Positions 30,277 through 39,802 of a stretch of 64,000 bases of DNA are shown piece by piece. The notes beneath the pieces are model-generated. The model was not told the origin of the DNA and did no database searches. It saw only the letters and a program-made list of their open reading frames with translations. Position numbers and translations under genes: made by a program. Positions within the stretch are counted from its first letter, which is position 1. Each line of letters opens with the position of its first letter. Origin of the DNA: Chthonomonas calidirosea T49 (GTDB taxonomy: Bacteria > Armatimonadota > Chthonomonadetes > Chthonomonadales > Chthonomonadaceae); the NCBI RefSeq assembly GCF_000427095.1, contig NC_021487.1, positions 1,804,674 through 1,868,673 of the forward strand, written 5' to 3'.

Positions 30277-32382
30277 TTAGGCGAGATGTAACAGCACCAA
30301 AAGGCGGTCGAGCAGCCAAATGCCTGGGAAGGGGGCGATGATGCCGCCCAACCCGTAGATCAGCAGGTTTCTTCTTAAGATGGCCGCTGCACCTAACGGC
30401 CGATAGGCGATCCCCCTAAGGGCCAACGGGATCAGCGCGATGATGATCAACGCATTGAAAATAACCGCAGCCAAGATGGCCGATTCGGGATTGGTTAGCT
30501 TCATGATGTTGAGAGCATTCAGCGCGGGATAGATAGGTGCGAACATCGCTGGCAAGATGGCAAAATACTTGGCCACATCGTTGGCGATGCTAAACGTGGT
30601 AAGCGCCCCTCGCGTCATGAGCAGCTGTTTGCCGATCTCTACCACCTCAATGAGTTTCGTGGGGTTGCTATCGAGGTCTACCATGTTGCCCGCCTCTTTG
30701 GCTGCTTGGGTACCACTGTTCATGGCCAACCCCACATCGGCCTGAGCGAGCGCCGGAGCATCGTTTGTGCCATCCCCTGTCATGGCCACCAACTTACCCG
30801 CCGCCTGCTCTTGGCGGATCAGGGCTAGCTTCATTTCGGGCGTGGCCTCGGCAAGAAAGTCGTCTACGCCAGCCTCTTCGGCGATCGTTTTAGCCGTCAA
30901 TGGGTTATCGCCAGTGATCATAACGGTGCGGATGCCCATGGAGCGGAGCTGCTCAAAGCGCTCGCGGATTCCCCCCTTTACCACATCTTTGAGATAGATC
31001 ACGCCGAGAATACGCTCGTTTTTGGCCACGACCAGAGGCGTACCTCCCTTCTGAGAGATATTGGTGACGATGGGCTCCAGTTCACAAGGAATCTCACCGC
31101 CCAAGGAGAGCACATGGCGCTTAATGGCCTCTGCCGCCCCTTTGCGAATCTGTTGACCATCCATATCAATACCGCTCATGCGTGTTTGGGCAGAAAAGGG
31201 AACGAACTCCGCATGATGAGAGGCCAACTCTCTACCGCGAAGACCATACTTCTCTTTAGCAAGCACCACAATACTGCGACCTTCTGGGGTCTCATCGGCC
31301 AAACTGGAAAGCTGTGCGGCATCCACTAGCTCCTCCATACTCACATTGGGAAGCGGAATAAACTCCACCGCCTGGCGGTTGCCTAACGTGATGGTGCCCG
31401 TTTTATCCAACAAAATGGTGTCAATATCCCCCGCGGCCTCTACCGCCTTGCCCGACTTGGCCAGTACGTTGTGCTGCATCACCCTATCCATACCGGCGAT
31501 CCCAATAGCCGAAAGTAGCCCGCCGATGGTGGTTGGGATGAGGCAGACCAGGAGCGCCACCAACACCACGACGGAGGGCGCTTGGCCCGACTGCGTGGCG
31601 CGCACGGCAAAATCGGCGAAAGGCGGCAGAGTGACACAAACCAGTAGGAAGATAATGGTAAGCCCCGATAACAGGATGGAGAGAGCGATCTCGTTGGGGG
31701 TTTTCTGACGTTGGGCGCCCTCCACCAGAGCGATCATACGATCTATAAAGGTCTCTCCTGGGTTGGCGGTAATGCGGATGACGATGCGATCGGAAAGCAC
31801 TTTGGTTCCCCCTGTTACCGCGCTTCGATCGCCACCGGCCTCCCGAATAACAGGGGCCGACTCGCCTGTTATCACCGACTCATCCACGCTGGCGATTCCT
31901 TCGATAACCTCCCCATCACCGGGGATAATATCCCCTGCCTCACAGACCACCACATCTCCTTTGCGCAGTTGTGTGGCCGGCACCCGCTCCTCTTTTCCGT
32001 TGACAAGCTTGCGCGCGAGGGTATCCGTTTTGGTTTTACGAAGGCTCTCGGCTTGCGCCTTACCACGTCCTTCTGCCATCGCCTCAGCGAAGTTTGCAAA
32101 GAGCACTGTAAACCAAAGCCAAAGCGCCACCTGGCCCGTAAAAAGCGGTTGGCCTGTATGGGTAATCAGCTGCTTTACCCAGAAATAGGATGTGAGAAGA
32201 CTGCCAACCCACACCACAAACATCACGGGGTTGCGGGCAACGAGGCGTGGATGGAGCTTGCGAAAGGCATCGCGCACGGCATTCTTCACCAAGGTAGGCT
32301 CAAACAGAGAGAGGGTTTGTCTTCCTGAGTGAGACGGCCTACCGGCAGTTGGATTCTTAGGGTTTTTCTGTACGGTTCGCAC
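30277..32382 (-). CDS. kdpB: K+-transporting ATPase subunit B (P-type ATPase)
   Basis: KdpB is the catalytic P-type ATPase of the high-affinity potassium pump. It carries the TGES loop (VITGESAPV), the phosphorylation motif DKTGTIT near residue 325, [21 protein letters not shown], and the membrane helices, in 701 residues. The start is GTG at 32382, preceded by AAGGGAG. It lies between kdpA and kdpC in the standard order. Confidence 0.97.
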   Translation of the reverse strand: MRTVQKNPKNPTAGRPSHSGRQTLSLFEPTLVKNAVRDAFRKLHPRLVARNPVMFVVWVGSLLTSYFWVKQLITHTGQPLFTGQVALWLWFTVLFANFAEAMAEGRGKAQAESLRKTKTDTLARKLVNGKEERVPATQLRKGDVVVCEAGDIIPGDGEVIEGIASVDESVITGESAPVIREAGGDRSAVTGGTKVLSDRIVIRITANPGETFIDRMIALVEGAQRQKTPNEIALSILLSGLTIIFLLVCVTLPPFADFAVRATQSGQAPSVVVLVALLVCLIPTTIGGLLSAIGIAGMDRVMQHNVLAKSGKAVEAAGDIDTILLDKTGTITLGNRQAVEFIPLPNVSMEELVDAAQLSSLADETPEGRSIVVLAKEKYGLRGRELASHHAEFVPFSAQTRMSGIDMDGQQIRKGAAEAIKRHVLSLGGEIPCELEPIVTNISQKGGTPLVVAKNERILGVIYLKDVVKGGIRERFEQLRSMGIRTVMITGDNPLTAKTIAEEAGVDDFLAEATPEMKLALIRQEQAAGKLVAMTGDGTNDAPALAQADVGLAMNSGTQAAKEAGNMVDLDSNPTKLIEVVEIGKQLLMTRGALTTFSIANDVAKYFAILPAMFAPIYPALNALNIMKLTNPESAILAAVIFNALIIIALIPLALRGIAYRPLGAAAILRRNLLIYGLGGIIAPFPGIWLLDRLLVLLHLA

Positions 32383-32393
32383 TGTTCGCTCCC

Positions 32394-34187
32394 TTAAAAG
32401 AGTTTTCCGATGTGTAGTTGGAACTGCTCGGCAAAAGGCCCAAGCGCTAACGCTGGGAAGAAGGTAAGCGCACCGATGATGATGGTTGTGCCCACGAGCA
32501 GAAATACGAAGGTGCTGGAGTCGGTGGGGAAGGTGCCGGCCGTGGCTGGTACCAGCTTCTTACGTGCCAAGCTGCCAGCGATGGCGATGGAAGGGATCAG
32601 CATGAAGAAGCGCCCCACCCACATGGCCAGCCCCAGGAGCAGATTGTAGATGGGGGTATTGGCATTTAGGCCGGCGAAGGCCGAACCGTTGTTATTGGTC
32701 GTGGAGGTAAACGCATAAAGAATTTCGGAAAAGCCATGGGGGCCGGGATTGTTCACGTTATTATAGGTGGCGCCGAGATAGGTTGTACTGCCGTTGACTC
32801 GGTTCCAGGAGCTGTGGGCGGAGAGTGGCAGATCGGAAGCGATGGCGGTAAAGGTGAGCACGGAGGCAGCATGGATCAGCATCACCAATACCGCCATGGT
32901 GATCTCATACTTTTCAATCTTTTTGCCAAGATATTCCGGTGTCCGTCCCACCATAAGCCCGGCAATGAATACCGCAATAACGGCAATAATAAGCATACCA
33001 GTTAGTCCTGCTCCCACCCCTCCAAAGATCACCTCACCGGTCATCATGTTCACAAGCGGTACCAGCCCTCCAATGGGAGTAAAAGAGTCGTGCATGGCGT
33101 TCACAGCCCCACAAGAGGTGTCGGTAGTGACGGTTGCAAAAAGGGCAGTGGCTGCGATGCCAAATCGCATCTCTTTCCCCTCCATGTTTCCACCCGGCTG
33201 AAGCGAGGAGGGTTTAAGGTCGAGTCTAAGAGGCCCGCTCTGCAGTAGGGCGATGCCCCTTTGTTCCTGCTGATAGCAGACAAAAACCCCCATGAAAAAC
33301 ATGGCGCTCATGGCTGCGAAGAGCGCCCACCCCTGCCGGGTATTGCCCACCATCTTGCCGAAGGTGTAGGTGAGAGCTGCAGGAATCAAGAAGATGGCGA
33401 GCATCTCCAAAAGGTTAGTGAGCGGAGTTGGGTTTTCGTAGGGATGAGCCGAATTGGCATTAAAGAAGCCCCCTCCGTTTGTACCCAACTCCTTAATCGC
33501 CTCTTGAGAGGCCACCGGCCCTTGGGGAATGAGCTGCGTGCTTCCCTCTACTGTGGCCACTTTGGTGTAGGGCGAGAAGTTCTGTGGAACCCCTTGCCAT
33601 ACGAGCAGCAGCGCCAAAATGAAGGTGAGTGGCAGAAGAATATAGAGAGTCGCCCGCGTGGTGTCTACCCAAAAGTTGCCGATTTCATGAACGGTACGAC
33701 GAGCAAACCCGCGAATGAAGGCAACAGCCACGGCGATACCAGCAGCGGCCGACATCCAGTTATGCATGGCCAAAGCCACCATGTTGGAGAAGTAGCTAAC
33801 CGTGCTTTCAGGGGTATAAGATTGCCAGTTAGTATTGGTAGTGAAAGACACAGCTGTGTTAAAGGCCAAATCGGGTGTCATCTGATCGGCCCCAAACTTC
33901 TGAGGGTTCCAGGGTAAATGCCCCTGTAGCCTCAAGAGAATGTAGGTGAGAAGCAACCCTACCACACTGAAGAGCACGAAGGCAAGGGCGTAGGTGGTCC
34001 AGGGCATCTCCACCTCCTCTTCAATACCGAAAAGCCGATAAAGCCCCACCTCGAGCGGGCGGAGAATCGGATGCAGCAGCGTTCTCTCCCCTTGGAAAAC
34101 ACGGGCCATATAGCTGCCGAGCGGTTTGGTGAATACTAGGATCAGCAGAAAGAAGAGGAGTATCTGTGCGACTCCATTGGGTGTCAT
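32394..34187 (-). CDS. kdpA: K+-transporting ATPase subunit A
   Basis: KdpA is the channel-like subunit that binds K+ in a selectivity filter related to K+ channels. Filter loops such as [30 protein letters not shown] and [18 protein letters not shown] are visible among about ten membrane helices in 597 residues. The ATG follows an AGGAGG that overlaps the kdpF stop. Confidence 0.96.
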   Translation of the reverse strand: MTPNGVAQILLFFLLILVFTKPLGSYMARVFQGERTLLHPILRPLEVGLYRLFGIEEEVEMPWTTYALAFVLFSVVGLLLTYILLRLQGHLPWNPQKFGADQMTPDLAFNTAVSFTTNTNWQSYTPESTVSYFSNMVALAMHNWMSAAAGIAVAVAFIRGFARRTVHEIGNFWVDTTRATLYILLPLTFILALLLVWQGVPQNFSPYTKVATVEGSTQLIPQGPVASQEAIKELGTNGGGFFNANSAHPYENPTPLTNLLEMLAIFLIPAALTYTFGKMVGNTRQGWALFAAMSAMFFMGVFVCYQQEQRGIALLQSGPLRLDLKPSSLQPGGNMEGKEMRFGIAATALFATVTTDTSCGAVNAMHDSFTPIGGLVPLVNMMTGEVIFGGVGAGLTGMLIIAVIAVFIAGLMVGRTPEYLGKKIEKYEITMAVLVMLIHAASVLTFTAIASDLPLSAHSSWNRVNGSTTYLGATYNNVNNPGPHGFSEILYAFTSTTNNNGSAFAGLNANTPIYNLLLGLAMWVGRFFMLIPSIAIAGSLARKKLVPATAGTFPTDSSTFVFLLVGTTIIIGALTFFPALALGPFAEQFQLHIGKLF

Positions 34188-34201
34188 GGTTTCATAGCCT
34201 C

Positions 34202-34288
34202 CTAGAAACGCTCTGGATAGAAGAGCGCATAGAGTAGGTACACAAACAGACAGCAGATAATAAATAGGATCAACGCGTGTTCCATCAT
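34202..34288 (-). CDS. kdpF: KdpF-like small membrane subunit
   Basis: A 28-residue ORF directly before kdpA encodes one membrane helix (LILFIICCLFVYLLYALFY) ending in PERF. Size, position and the YLxYALxxPERF ending match KdpF, the small lipid-like subunit of the KdpFABC pump. Two ATG codons open it after AGGGAGG. Its start overlaps the stop of another tiny ORF. Confidence 0.85.
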   Translation of the reverse strand: MMEHALILFIICCLFVYLLYALFYPERF

Positions 34289-34386
34289 CGCTGGCCTCCC
34301 TGCAGAAGACGATTGCAACCGTAAAGAAAGCCTACCGTGAGCGCCGTCATTACCAGTATAATAAAAATAGCAAATCCGTCCGACAT
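34285..34386 (-). CDS. 33-residue membrane peptide at the head of the kdp operon
   Basis: A tiny ORF with a strong site (AAGGAGAG) encodes MSDGFAIFIILVMTALTVGF followed by LYGCNRLLQGGQR: one membrane helix and a short polar tail. Its stop overlaps the kdpF start by four bases (ATGA), so the two should be coupled. Small ORFs of this general form before kdpF or kdpA occur in other phyla as far as I recall, but have no assigned role. It could be an accessory pump peptide or a control of kdpF translation. Confidence 0.7.
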   Translation of the reverse strand: MSDGFAIFIILVMTALTVGFLYGCNRLLQGGQR

Positions 34387-34422
34387 GTTTCTCTCCTTAG
34401 CCTATGTTGTTGTTTTTGTTTT

Positions 34423-34487
34423 AAAAAGCAAAAAGGCCGGAAGTGACGGTAAGCTCTCCCATGAAAGAGCTTCCGTAACCTCCGGCC
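34423..34487 (-). terminator. Terminator-like hairpin in the kdp leader
   Basis: On the minus strand GGCCGGA (34487-34481) pairs with TCCGGCC (34441-34435), with inner ACGG/CCGT and AAGCTCT/AGAGCTT stems, and is followed by T5-GC-T5. It ends only 37 bases before the first kdp ORF, leaving little room for a separate promoter. It is therefore either the end of the mpsC-like transcript or an attenuator for kdp. Confidence 0.8.
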
Positions 34488-34560
34488 TCCTTCCCGACAA
34501 AGGCAGAATCAGCAGCCTCCTTCGGAACGGCAACCGAGCACGATGACTTATTATTAAGGT

Positions 34561-34959
34561 CTATCGCTTACGCGCGGGGAGGTTTGATGCATCCAGAAAG
34601 CGTTTTTCTACGTTCTCTTCCAAGATGTAGACCTCCACCAGTTCAGCGGCCTCTACGTTCACGTCACCGTAGCTTCGCAGCACCTTACAGCCTACGATAT
34701 TGGCGATAATGGCTTCGATTTCGTTGCGGCTGATCATGCGGAGCTCCTGCCGAGCGCTTCGGATCAGCCGGCGCCCCTCCTCGGTCGCCACGAGGTGGGC
34801 CTCGGTAGGTGTGAGAATACCCGTGCAGCGTACGAGAAGTGCATCTCCCACCAGGTGTACTTTTACATCCGAGGGACCCCGCCCCTGTTGCTCCCTCTGA
34901 AATCGCGACACTGCGTTGGCGATCTCCGCCTCGATCATGCCTTTAGTTGGTTGGTTCAT
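34561..34959 (-). CDS. MpsC-family (DUF2294) protein
   Basis: The 132-residue protein matches DUF2294, now named for MpsC of the Staphylococcus membrane-potential-generating (Na+-translocating, bicarbonate-linked) system. Conserved parts are MIEAEIANAVSRFQREQQGRGPSDVKV, the TGILTPTEAHL block, and the C-terminal LVEVYILEENVE. The ATG at 34959 is chosen because the longer frame would run back through a terminator hairpin. It sits between two terminator-like elements and before kdp, which suggests an ion or membrane-potential theme. Its biochemical role is unknown. Confidence 0.85.
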   Translation of the reverse strand: MNQPTKGMIEAEIANAVSRFQREQQGRGPSDVKVHLVGDALLVRCTGILTPTEAHLVATEEGRRLIRSARQELRMISRNEIEAIIANIVGCKVLRSYGDVNVEAAELVEVYILEENVEKRFLDASNLPARKR

Positions 34960-34984
34960 ACACGGGCTTCTCAGACCATTTAGC

Positions 34985-35046
34985 AAAAAGGCCAGCATCC
35001 AACCTGCCCGTGCGTTCACGGCACACGTTCAGCTAGGATGCTGGCC
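34985..35046 (-). terminator. Strong terminator hairpin before the mpsC-like gene
   Basis: GGCCAGCATCC (minus 35046-35036) pairs perfectly with GGATGCTGGCC (35000-34990), an 11-bp stem, followed by five T. It lies about 50 bases after a consensus promoter and 26 bases before the gene start, the position of a transcription attenuator. Confidence 0.85.
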
Positions 35047-35094
35047 TACAGGGATACCAGGTTTTTGAGCCCCTTATCCTTGTCCACCAGGACA
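35047..35094 (-). promoter_or_regulatory. Short structured leader, candidate riboswitch or attenuator
   Basis: From the predicted start near 35094 the RNA forms a stem TGTCC/GGACA with a TGGT loop (35094-35081), then GGATA/TATCC (35079-35052) enclosing a loop with AAAAA, then the terminator. The order of small folded region, terminator, and gene is that of a riboswitch. I could not match it to a known class (fluoride, ZTP, preQ1, c-di-AMP, guanidine). Confidence 0.5.
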
Positions 35095-35100
35095 AATAGG

Positions 35101-35129
35101 ATTTTACCACACGTTGCACCAGATGTCAA
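35101..35129 (-). promoter_or_regulatory. Consensus promoter of the mpsC-like gene (and possibly kdp)
   Basis: On the minus strand TTGACA (35129-35124) and TAAAAT (35106-35101) are 17 bases apart. The predicted start is near 35094. No comparable promoter is visible between here and the kdp genes, so it may serve both. Confidence 0.8.
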
Positions 35130-35318
35130 GGGGAGCCATCAGAATTTTTTCATGCTTTTCGTTGAAGCAGATTCCAACTCATGGATGTTAGCCTAAAATT
35201 CGGTCGTGTCTTCATCTCCTTGCATCAGGAAAGGGGAAGCGTACACTCCCCCTTCTCCTCTAATCTATGAAACGTACCTGTATGTCGCTAGTTGCGCAAG
35301 AGCTCTTTAAAGGAAAGG

Positions 35319-36092
35319 TTATCGGCCCCTGCGATGCCTTCGGGCGCGTAGCGGAATCCAGATGCTACCTGCTACTAAGCTAGCAAAGCTAATGAAGCTG
35401 CTGGCCTCTGGAGTAGCAGCAAAGGCTATATCTTGCTTGCGCCCGTTAGCTTGAGCGCCAGCATTTTCAAAGACAGAGTTCCAGCTGCGCCAGTCGTTGG
35501 CAAAGGCGGTCTGCTCAATATTGTAGACTCCGGCCAGGTCGCCATAACTATGCTGGCCAGAATCCACCGCGGAAAAGATGCTGCTCCAGCTGTAAGTATG
35601 CTTGGAGGGGTTGTAACTCACTGAACCACCTAGAGAAAGATCCCAAATAGCAAGCTGGGCATCGGTCTTGGTGCGTGAAGCGGGCATGTTGGCATAGTGT
35701 GCCACGATATAGTCAATGGCGTGGATGTTTTGTGTCGAGATGGTGTTGCCATTGGTGCCGTTCGCGTAGTAAACGCTGGCAAGACCATGAGTAGAGTCGG
35801 AAACGGTAGTGCGTAGAGCACTCCAAGTATCGTTGTTAAAGATACTGTCGAAGAGGTCGGTACAAAAACCGGTATAGATTTGTTGGCTCCCATTGATCTG
35901 AAAGTTGTATTGGCCCGCAGTGGTGCTCTCGGTGTGGCTTTGACCGCTGAGGACGTAGGTAACATCCACACTGTTAGAACCATTGGCGTTTAGAAAATGT
36001 AGCGTGTCATTCGTAGCAAATGCCAAATGGCTCATTGACAAAGATGCTCCCAAAAGCGCACATCTCCCTACAAGGCGAACAAAAGTTTTCAT
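35319..36092 (-). CDS. PEP-CTERM-type exported protein
   Basis: The 257-residue protein has a signal peptide (CALLGASLSMSHLAFA, cut before TND) and a C-terminal sorting signal: TPEASSF, a hydrophobic helix (ISFASLVAGSIWIPL) and a run of Arg (RARRHRRGR). This fits PEP-CTERM proteins handled by an exosortase, with Ala in place of the second Pro. The middle part (YTGFCTDLFDSIF, IDYIVAHYANMPASRTKTDAQLAIWDL) resembles the Cys-containing thioester-type surface modules seen in some PEP-CTERM proteins, which I note with low certainty. No exosortase gene is in the window. Confidence 0.8.
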   Translation of the reverse strand: MKTFVRLVGRCALLGASLSMSHLAFATNDTLHFLNANGSNSVDVTYVLSGQSHTESTTAGQYNFQINGSQQIYTGFCTDLFDSIFNNDTWSALRTTVSDSTHGLASVYYANGTNGNTISTQNIHAIDYIVAHYANMPASRTKTDAQLAIWDLSLGGSVSYNPSKHTYSWSSIFSAVDSGQHSYGDLAGVYNIEQTAFANDWRSWNSVFENAGAQANGRKQDIAFAATPEASSFISFASLVAGSIWIPLRARRHRRGR

Positions 36093-36412
36093 CGTATGAT
36101 TTTCCTCTACAAAGTTTTATATAGTGTTTTAAATTTATGGTGCTGCTACCAACAGAACCGGTGTCTCTCACAATAAGCTCATAAGCAGGCAAAGGGACAA
36201 CTTTTACCACAATAGCTGTTCGCGCCAACGTTTTTCTGGTTCTACGCCCTATATACCAAATAAGTTACTAAAATAGCAAGAAATTGCATAAAACAGGTAT
36301 TCATACTAAAATTCTCAAAAGCGAATCAATCTGTGGATTTTTTGCCGAGTGAGGCAGGAATCATCTATTTAAATGCCTAATGGTAGCTTGAACCTAGCAC
36401 TGGAGAGAAAAG
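36093..36412. other. AT-rich divergent intergenic region
   Basis: This 320-base gap separates the PEP-CTERM gene (minus) from glgP (plus). It is clearly more AT-rich than its neighbours. No gene is visible. A moderate plus-strand promoter is given separately; no good minus-strand promoter was found. Confidence 0.4.
36342..36371 (+). promoter_or_regulatory. Possible promoter of glgP
   Basis: TTGCCG at 36342-36347 and TATTTA at 36366-36371 are 18 bases apart. The gene starts 41 bases later after GGAGAG. The match is moderate. Confidence 0.35.
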
Positions 36413-38983
36413 ATGCCCAAAATTCGCGCCTTCCATATTGTCCCTGCCCTACCCGAGCCGCTTCAAAAGCTACGAACGCTGGCCTATAACCTGAGATGGG
36501 CCTGGGACCATGAGACGATCGAGCTCTTTCGAAGTCTGGATCGCAATCTTTGGGAACAGTGTGAGCATAACCCGGTTCGCATGCTGAGCTTGATCTCTCA
36601 AGAGCGCCTTACGGAGGCGGCTGCCGACGATGCCTTTCTCGCTGAGGTAGACCATGTGCACTATAGCCTTCAAACCTATCTCACCACCACCAACACCTGG
36701 TATCGGCGCCAATGGGCGGACAAACTTCCCCCCGAAACCTGCATCGCCTACTTCTGCATGGAGTTCGGGCTTACAGAATGTCTACCTATCTATTCCGGCG
36801 GGCTTGGCGTTCTAGCGGGCGACCATCTGAAATCGGCTAGCGACCTCGGCCTGCCGCTTGTGGGCGTGGGGCTGCTGTATCAACAGGGCTACTTTAAGCA
36901 GACCCTCTCTCCCGATGGCTGGCAACAGGAGACCTATCCAGAAAACGACTTCTACTCCATGCCCTTGCAGGCGGTACTGAATGAAAAGGGCGAGCCCCTT
37001 AAAGTGTGTCTCGACCTGCTAGGACGACAGGTTTCCATATGTGTATGGCGGGCTCAGGTGGGGAGAGTGCCTCTCTTCTTGCTCGATACCAACCTGCCAG
37101 AAAATCGCCCCGAAGACCAGGATATCACCGACCAACTCTACGGCGGCGATGCCGAGATGCGGCTGCGGCAAGAGATGGTGCTGGGTATCGGTGGCATGCG
37201 CGCTTTGCGTGCTTTGAAGATACGCCCAACAGTGTGCCATTTGAACGAGGGGCACGCCGCCTTTACCGCTTTGGAGAGGGCACGAGAGCTGAGAGAGGAG
37301 ACGGGGTGCGACTATGCCACGGCGCGTGAGGTGGCCGCAGCTGGCAGTCTGTTCACCACCCACACCCCTGTCCCTGCCGGCTTCGATGTCTTTTCTGCGG
37401 ATTTGATGAACCGCTACTTCGCCGCCTACGCCCAACAGCTAGGGCTGTCGTTTGATGAGCTTATGGGTCTGGGACGCGTGAACCCGTGGGACCAAAGCGA
37501 GCAGTTCAACATGGCCGTTTTGGCCGTGCGTCATGCCCATCAGGTAAATGGAGTGAGCCAGCTCCACGCACGGGTTACGCGCCGCATGATGCAAGCGGGC
37601 TATCCTGGCTTTCCCGAAGAGGAGGTTCCCGCTAGCTACGTTACCAACGGAGTTCATCTGCGCTCCTTCGCCTCCATGGAGATGGCGGAGCTGCTCGATA
37701 AGTACCTGGGCGGGCGCTGGTCGTACGACGGTCACCATGAAGGCGTATGGGAACGCATCGAGGAGATACCCGACGAACTGCTTTGGCGGGTCAAAGAGAC
37801 GCGCCGAGAGAAGCTGGTTCGGTTTGCGCGAGCGCGCCTGCGGGCGCAACTGGAGCGGCGCTATTTCCGAGACGATCCGGAGTTTCGTGCCGCCGCTGAG
37901 GTCTTAGACCCTCATGCGCTGACCATAGGCTTTGCACGACGCTTTGCGCCCTACAAACGCGCGACCCTCCTCCTAACTGACCTAGACCGCCTCATCCGAT
38001 TGCTTACCAACCCACAGAGGCCGGTACAGATTCTCTTTGCAGGCAAAGCTCATCCCCGTGAGGATGCAGGGAAGGAGCTTATCCGACAGATCGTGCAGTT
38101 TTCTAAGCGGCCGGAGGTCCGAGGACGAATCCTTTTCCTTGAAGACTACGACCTCAACGTAAGTCGCTACATGGTACAAGGATGTGACGTATGGCTTAAC
38201 ACCCCCAGGCGCCCAATGGAAGCCAGCGGAACAAGTGGCATGAAAGCCCTCGTTAACGGGGGGCTTCACGTCTCGGTGCTCGACGGCTGGTGGGCTGAAG
38301 GCTATGATCCGCGCGCGGGATGGGCGATTGGGCGAGGGGAGGAGTACTCCGATCCCCAAGAACAGGACAGGATAGAGGCCACCGCACTCTACAATCTCTT
38401 GGAAAACGAGGTCGTGCCGCTTTTCTACGATAGGGGCATGGATGGAGTACCCCGCGCATGGGTCGCTCGAGTAAAATACTCCATGCGCACGTTGTGCCCT
38501 CGCTTTAACACGCACCGTATGGTGAGTGAATATGCCACACGATACTATTTTCCCGCTACGTTGCGATGCCTAAAGCTAAGGGCGAACAACCTAGAGCGAG
38601 CACGTACGCTTGTGGATTGGAAACAGAGGGTTCGTAGCCTCTGGCCTCAAGTGCGTATCCAAGAGGTCATCACTTCGCCCGAAGAGGGCGCCACACTGCA
38701 AGTGGGTGATAAACTCAAGATAACCGTGAAGGCCTTTTTAGCTGGCTTAACACCGGAGGATGTCCGCGTGCAGGCCTATAGCGGCTCTCTGGATGCTGAT
38801 CGGCGGTTGAAAGCGGAGAGTATTGTGGATATCCCTTTCACCGGCCAAGAAGGCGAGCTGTTCTGCTTTCAAGTGGAGATGCCCTGTAGCGCCAGTGGGC
38901 TTCGAGGCTTCTCGGTGCGTATTCTTCCCGCTCATCCAGACGCCCAACTGCCTGCAGAGTTACCCCTTATTTGCTGGGAATAG
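36413..38983 (+). CDS. glgP: Alpha-glucan phosphorylase (GT35, DUF3417 type)
   Basis: The enzyme releases glucose 1-phosphate from glycogen or maltodextrin using pyridoxal phosphate. The N-terminal DUF3417 domain (LAYNLRWAWDHETIELF) marks the Thermotoga AgpA-like subgroup. CMEFGLTECLPIYSGGLGVLAGDHLKS in two parts, VCHLNEGHAAF, and the PLP block with ASGTSGMKALVNGG near residue 605 are visible. The 856-residue length fits. A C-terminal extension of about 120 residues looks like a beta domain. It handles storage glucan breakdown; glycosyltransferase genes lie downstream. Confidence 0.95.
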   Translation: MPKIRAFHIVPALPEPLQKLRTLAYNLRWAWDHETIELFRSLDRNLWEQCEHNPVRMLSLISQERLTEAAADDAFLAEVDHVHYSLQTYLTTTNTWYRRQWADKLPPETCIAYFCMEFGLTECLPIYSGGLGVLAGDHLKSASDLGLPLVGVGLLYQQGYFKQTLSPDGWQQETYPENDFYSMPLQAVLNEKGEPLKVCLDLLGRQVSICVWRAQVGRVPLFLLDTNLPENRPEDQDITDQLYGGDAEMRLRQEMVLGIGGMRALRALKIRPTVCHLNEGHAAFTALERARELREETGCDYATAREVAAAGSLFTTHTPVPAGFDVFSADLMNRYFAAYAQQLGLSFDELMGLGRVNPWDQSEQFNMAVLAVRHAHQVNGVSQLHARVTRRMMQAGYPGFPEEEVPASYVTNGVHLRSFASMEMAELLDKYLGGRWSYDGHHEGVWERIEEIPDELLWRVKETRREKLVRFARARLRAQLERRYFRDDPEFRAAAEVLDPHALTIGFARRFAPYKRATLLLTDLDRLIRLLTNPQRPVQILFAGKAHPREDAGKELIRQIVQFSKRPEVRGRILFLEDYDLNVSRYMVQGCDVWLNTPRRPMEASGTSGMKALVNGGLHVSVLDGWWAEGYDPRAGWAIGRGEEYSDPQEQDRIEATALYNLLENEVVPLFYDRGMDGVPRAWVARVKYSMRTLCPRFNTHRMVSEYATRYYFPATLRCLKLRANNLERARTLVDWKQRVRSLWPQVRIQEVITSPEEGATLQVGDKLKITVKAFLAGLTPEDVRVQAYSGSLDADRRLKAESIVDIPFTGQEGELFCFQVEMPCSASGLRGFSVRILPAHPDAQLPAELPLICWE

Positions 38984-39054
38984 TTATTCAGCGAGGCCTG
39001 CACAAGAAACCTAAAATAGTTGCGATGTTCTGCTTTGCTCCTACCACGCAATAC

Positions 39055-39099
39055 CATATCCACCGAGTAAATTGAATAACATATCCACCTAGTAAATTG
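39055..39099. repeat. Two 20-base direct repeats upstream of gmhA
   Basis: CATATCCACCGAGTAAATTG at 39055-39074 recurs at 39080-39099 with one change (G to T), a 25-base period. Flanking AATACC and GGTATT form an outer inverted repeat. It lies in the 203-base gap between glgP and gmhA, where a regulator could bind. Confidence 0.6.
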
Positions 39100-39186
39100 G
39101 TATTTGACCGTGGCAATATCGTTTTTGTAGGGTAAGAGGAACTTGAGTATGTCGAAATACGTCAAATATTTGTAAAAAGAGCTGCG

Positions 39187-39783
39187 ATGACACAAAAAGA
39201 GGGTTCTTCTTCAAGGCAAACGCTCGCACGCACGATCGCCGAATCGATGGCGGTAAAAGAGCGGCTTTTCGAGGCCTGCAGCTCCGTATTCGAGCAGCTC
39301 GTTGAAGCCACCGTCTCGGCTTTTAGCAAAGGAAATAAGATGCTGCTCTGCGGTAATGGAGGCAGCGCGTGCGATGCTCAGCATGTGGCAGGAGAGTTGG
39401 TAGGCCGATTTCTCAAAGATCGCCACCCGCTGCCGGCCATCGCTCTCTCTGCGGCCGATTCTATTCTTACCTGCGTAGGCAACGATTATAGCTTTGCTGA
39501 TGTCTTTGCACGACAGGTGCAGGCCTTGGCGCAGCCGGGGGATATCGTCGTGGGTATATCTACGAGTGGCAACTCCCCCAACGTGATTCGGGCCATAGAG
39601 GTCGCTCGACAGTGTCAAGCCGTCTGTGTAGGCTTCACCGGTGCAGAGGGAGGGAAGCTTCGCGAGATCACCGATATCTGCCTCTGCGTGCCCTCTCAAG
39701 TAACTGCACGCATTCAAGAAGCCCACATCACGCTATGGCATGCCCTCTGTGAGGAGATCGAAAACCGACTTTTTGGTTCGTAA
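39187..39783 (+). CDS. gmhA: Sedoheptulose 7-phosphate isomerase (GmhA-type SIS protein)
   Basis: GmhA makes D-glycero-D-manno-heptose 7-phosphate for heptose-containing surface glycans. The SIS fold shows LLCGNGGSACDAQHVAGELVG in two parts, the NDYSFADVFARQ block, GISTSGNSPNVIRAI, and the C-terminal EAHITLWHALCEEIE with the active-site His. The 198-residue length is typical. No hldE is nearby. A glycosyltransferase gene follows and may use the product, though this is inference. Confidence 0.93.
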   Translation: MTQKEGSSSRQTLARTIAESMAVKERLFEACSSVFEQLVEATVSAFSKGNKMLLCGNGGSACDAQHVAGELVGRFLKDRHPLPAIALSAADSILTCVGNDYSFADVFARQVQALAQPGDIVVGISTSGNSPNVIRAIEVARQCQAVCVGFTGAEGGKLREITDICLCVPSQVTARIQEAHITLWHALCEEIENRLFGS

Positions 39784-39802
39784 ATTCCATCGTTCAAATC
39801 CA

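Noticed and set aside
34423-34560. c-di-AMP (ydaO) or M-box riboswitch before kdp
   Set aside because: The conserved boxes of those aptamers are absent; only a terminator-like hairpin is supported.
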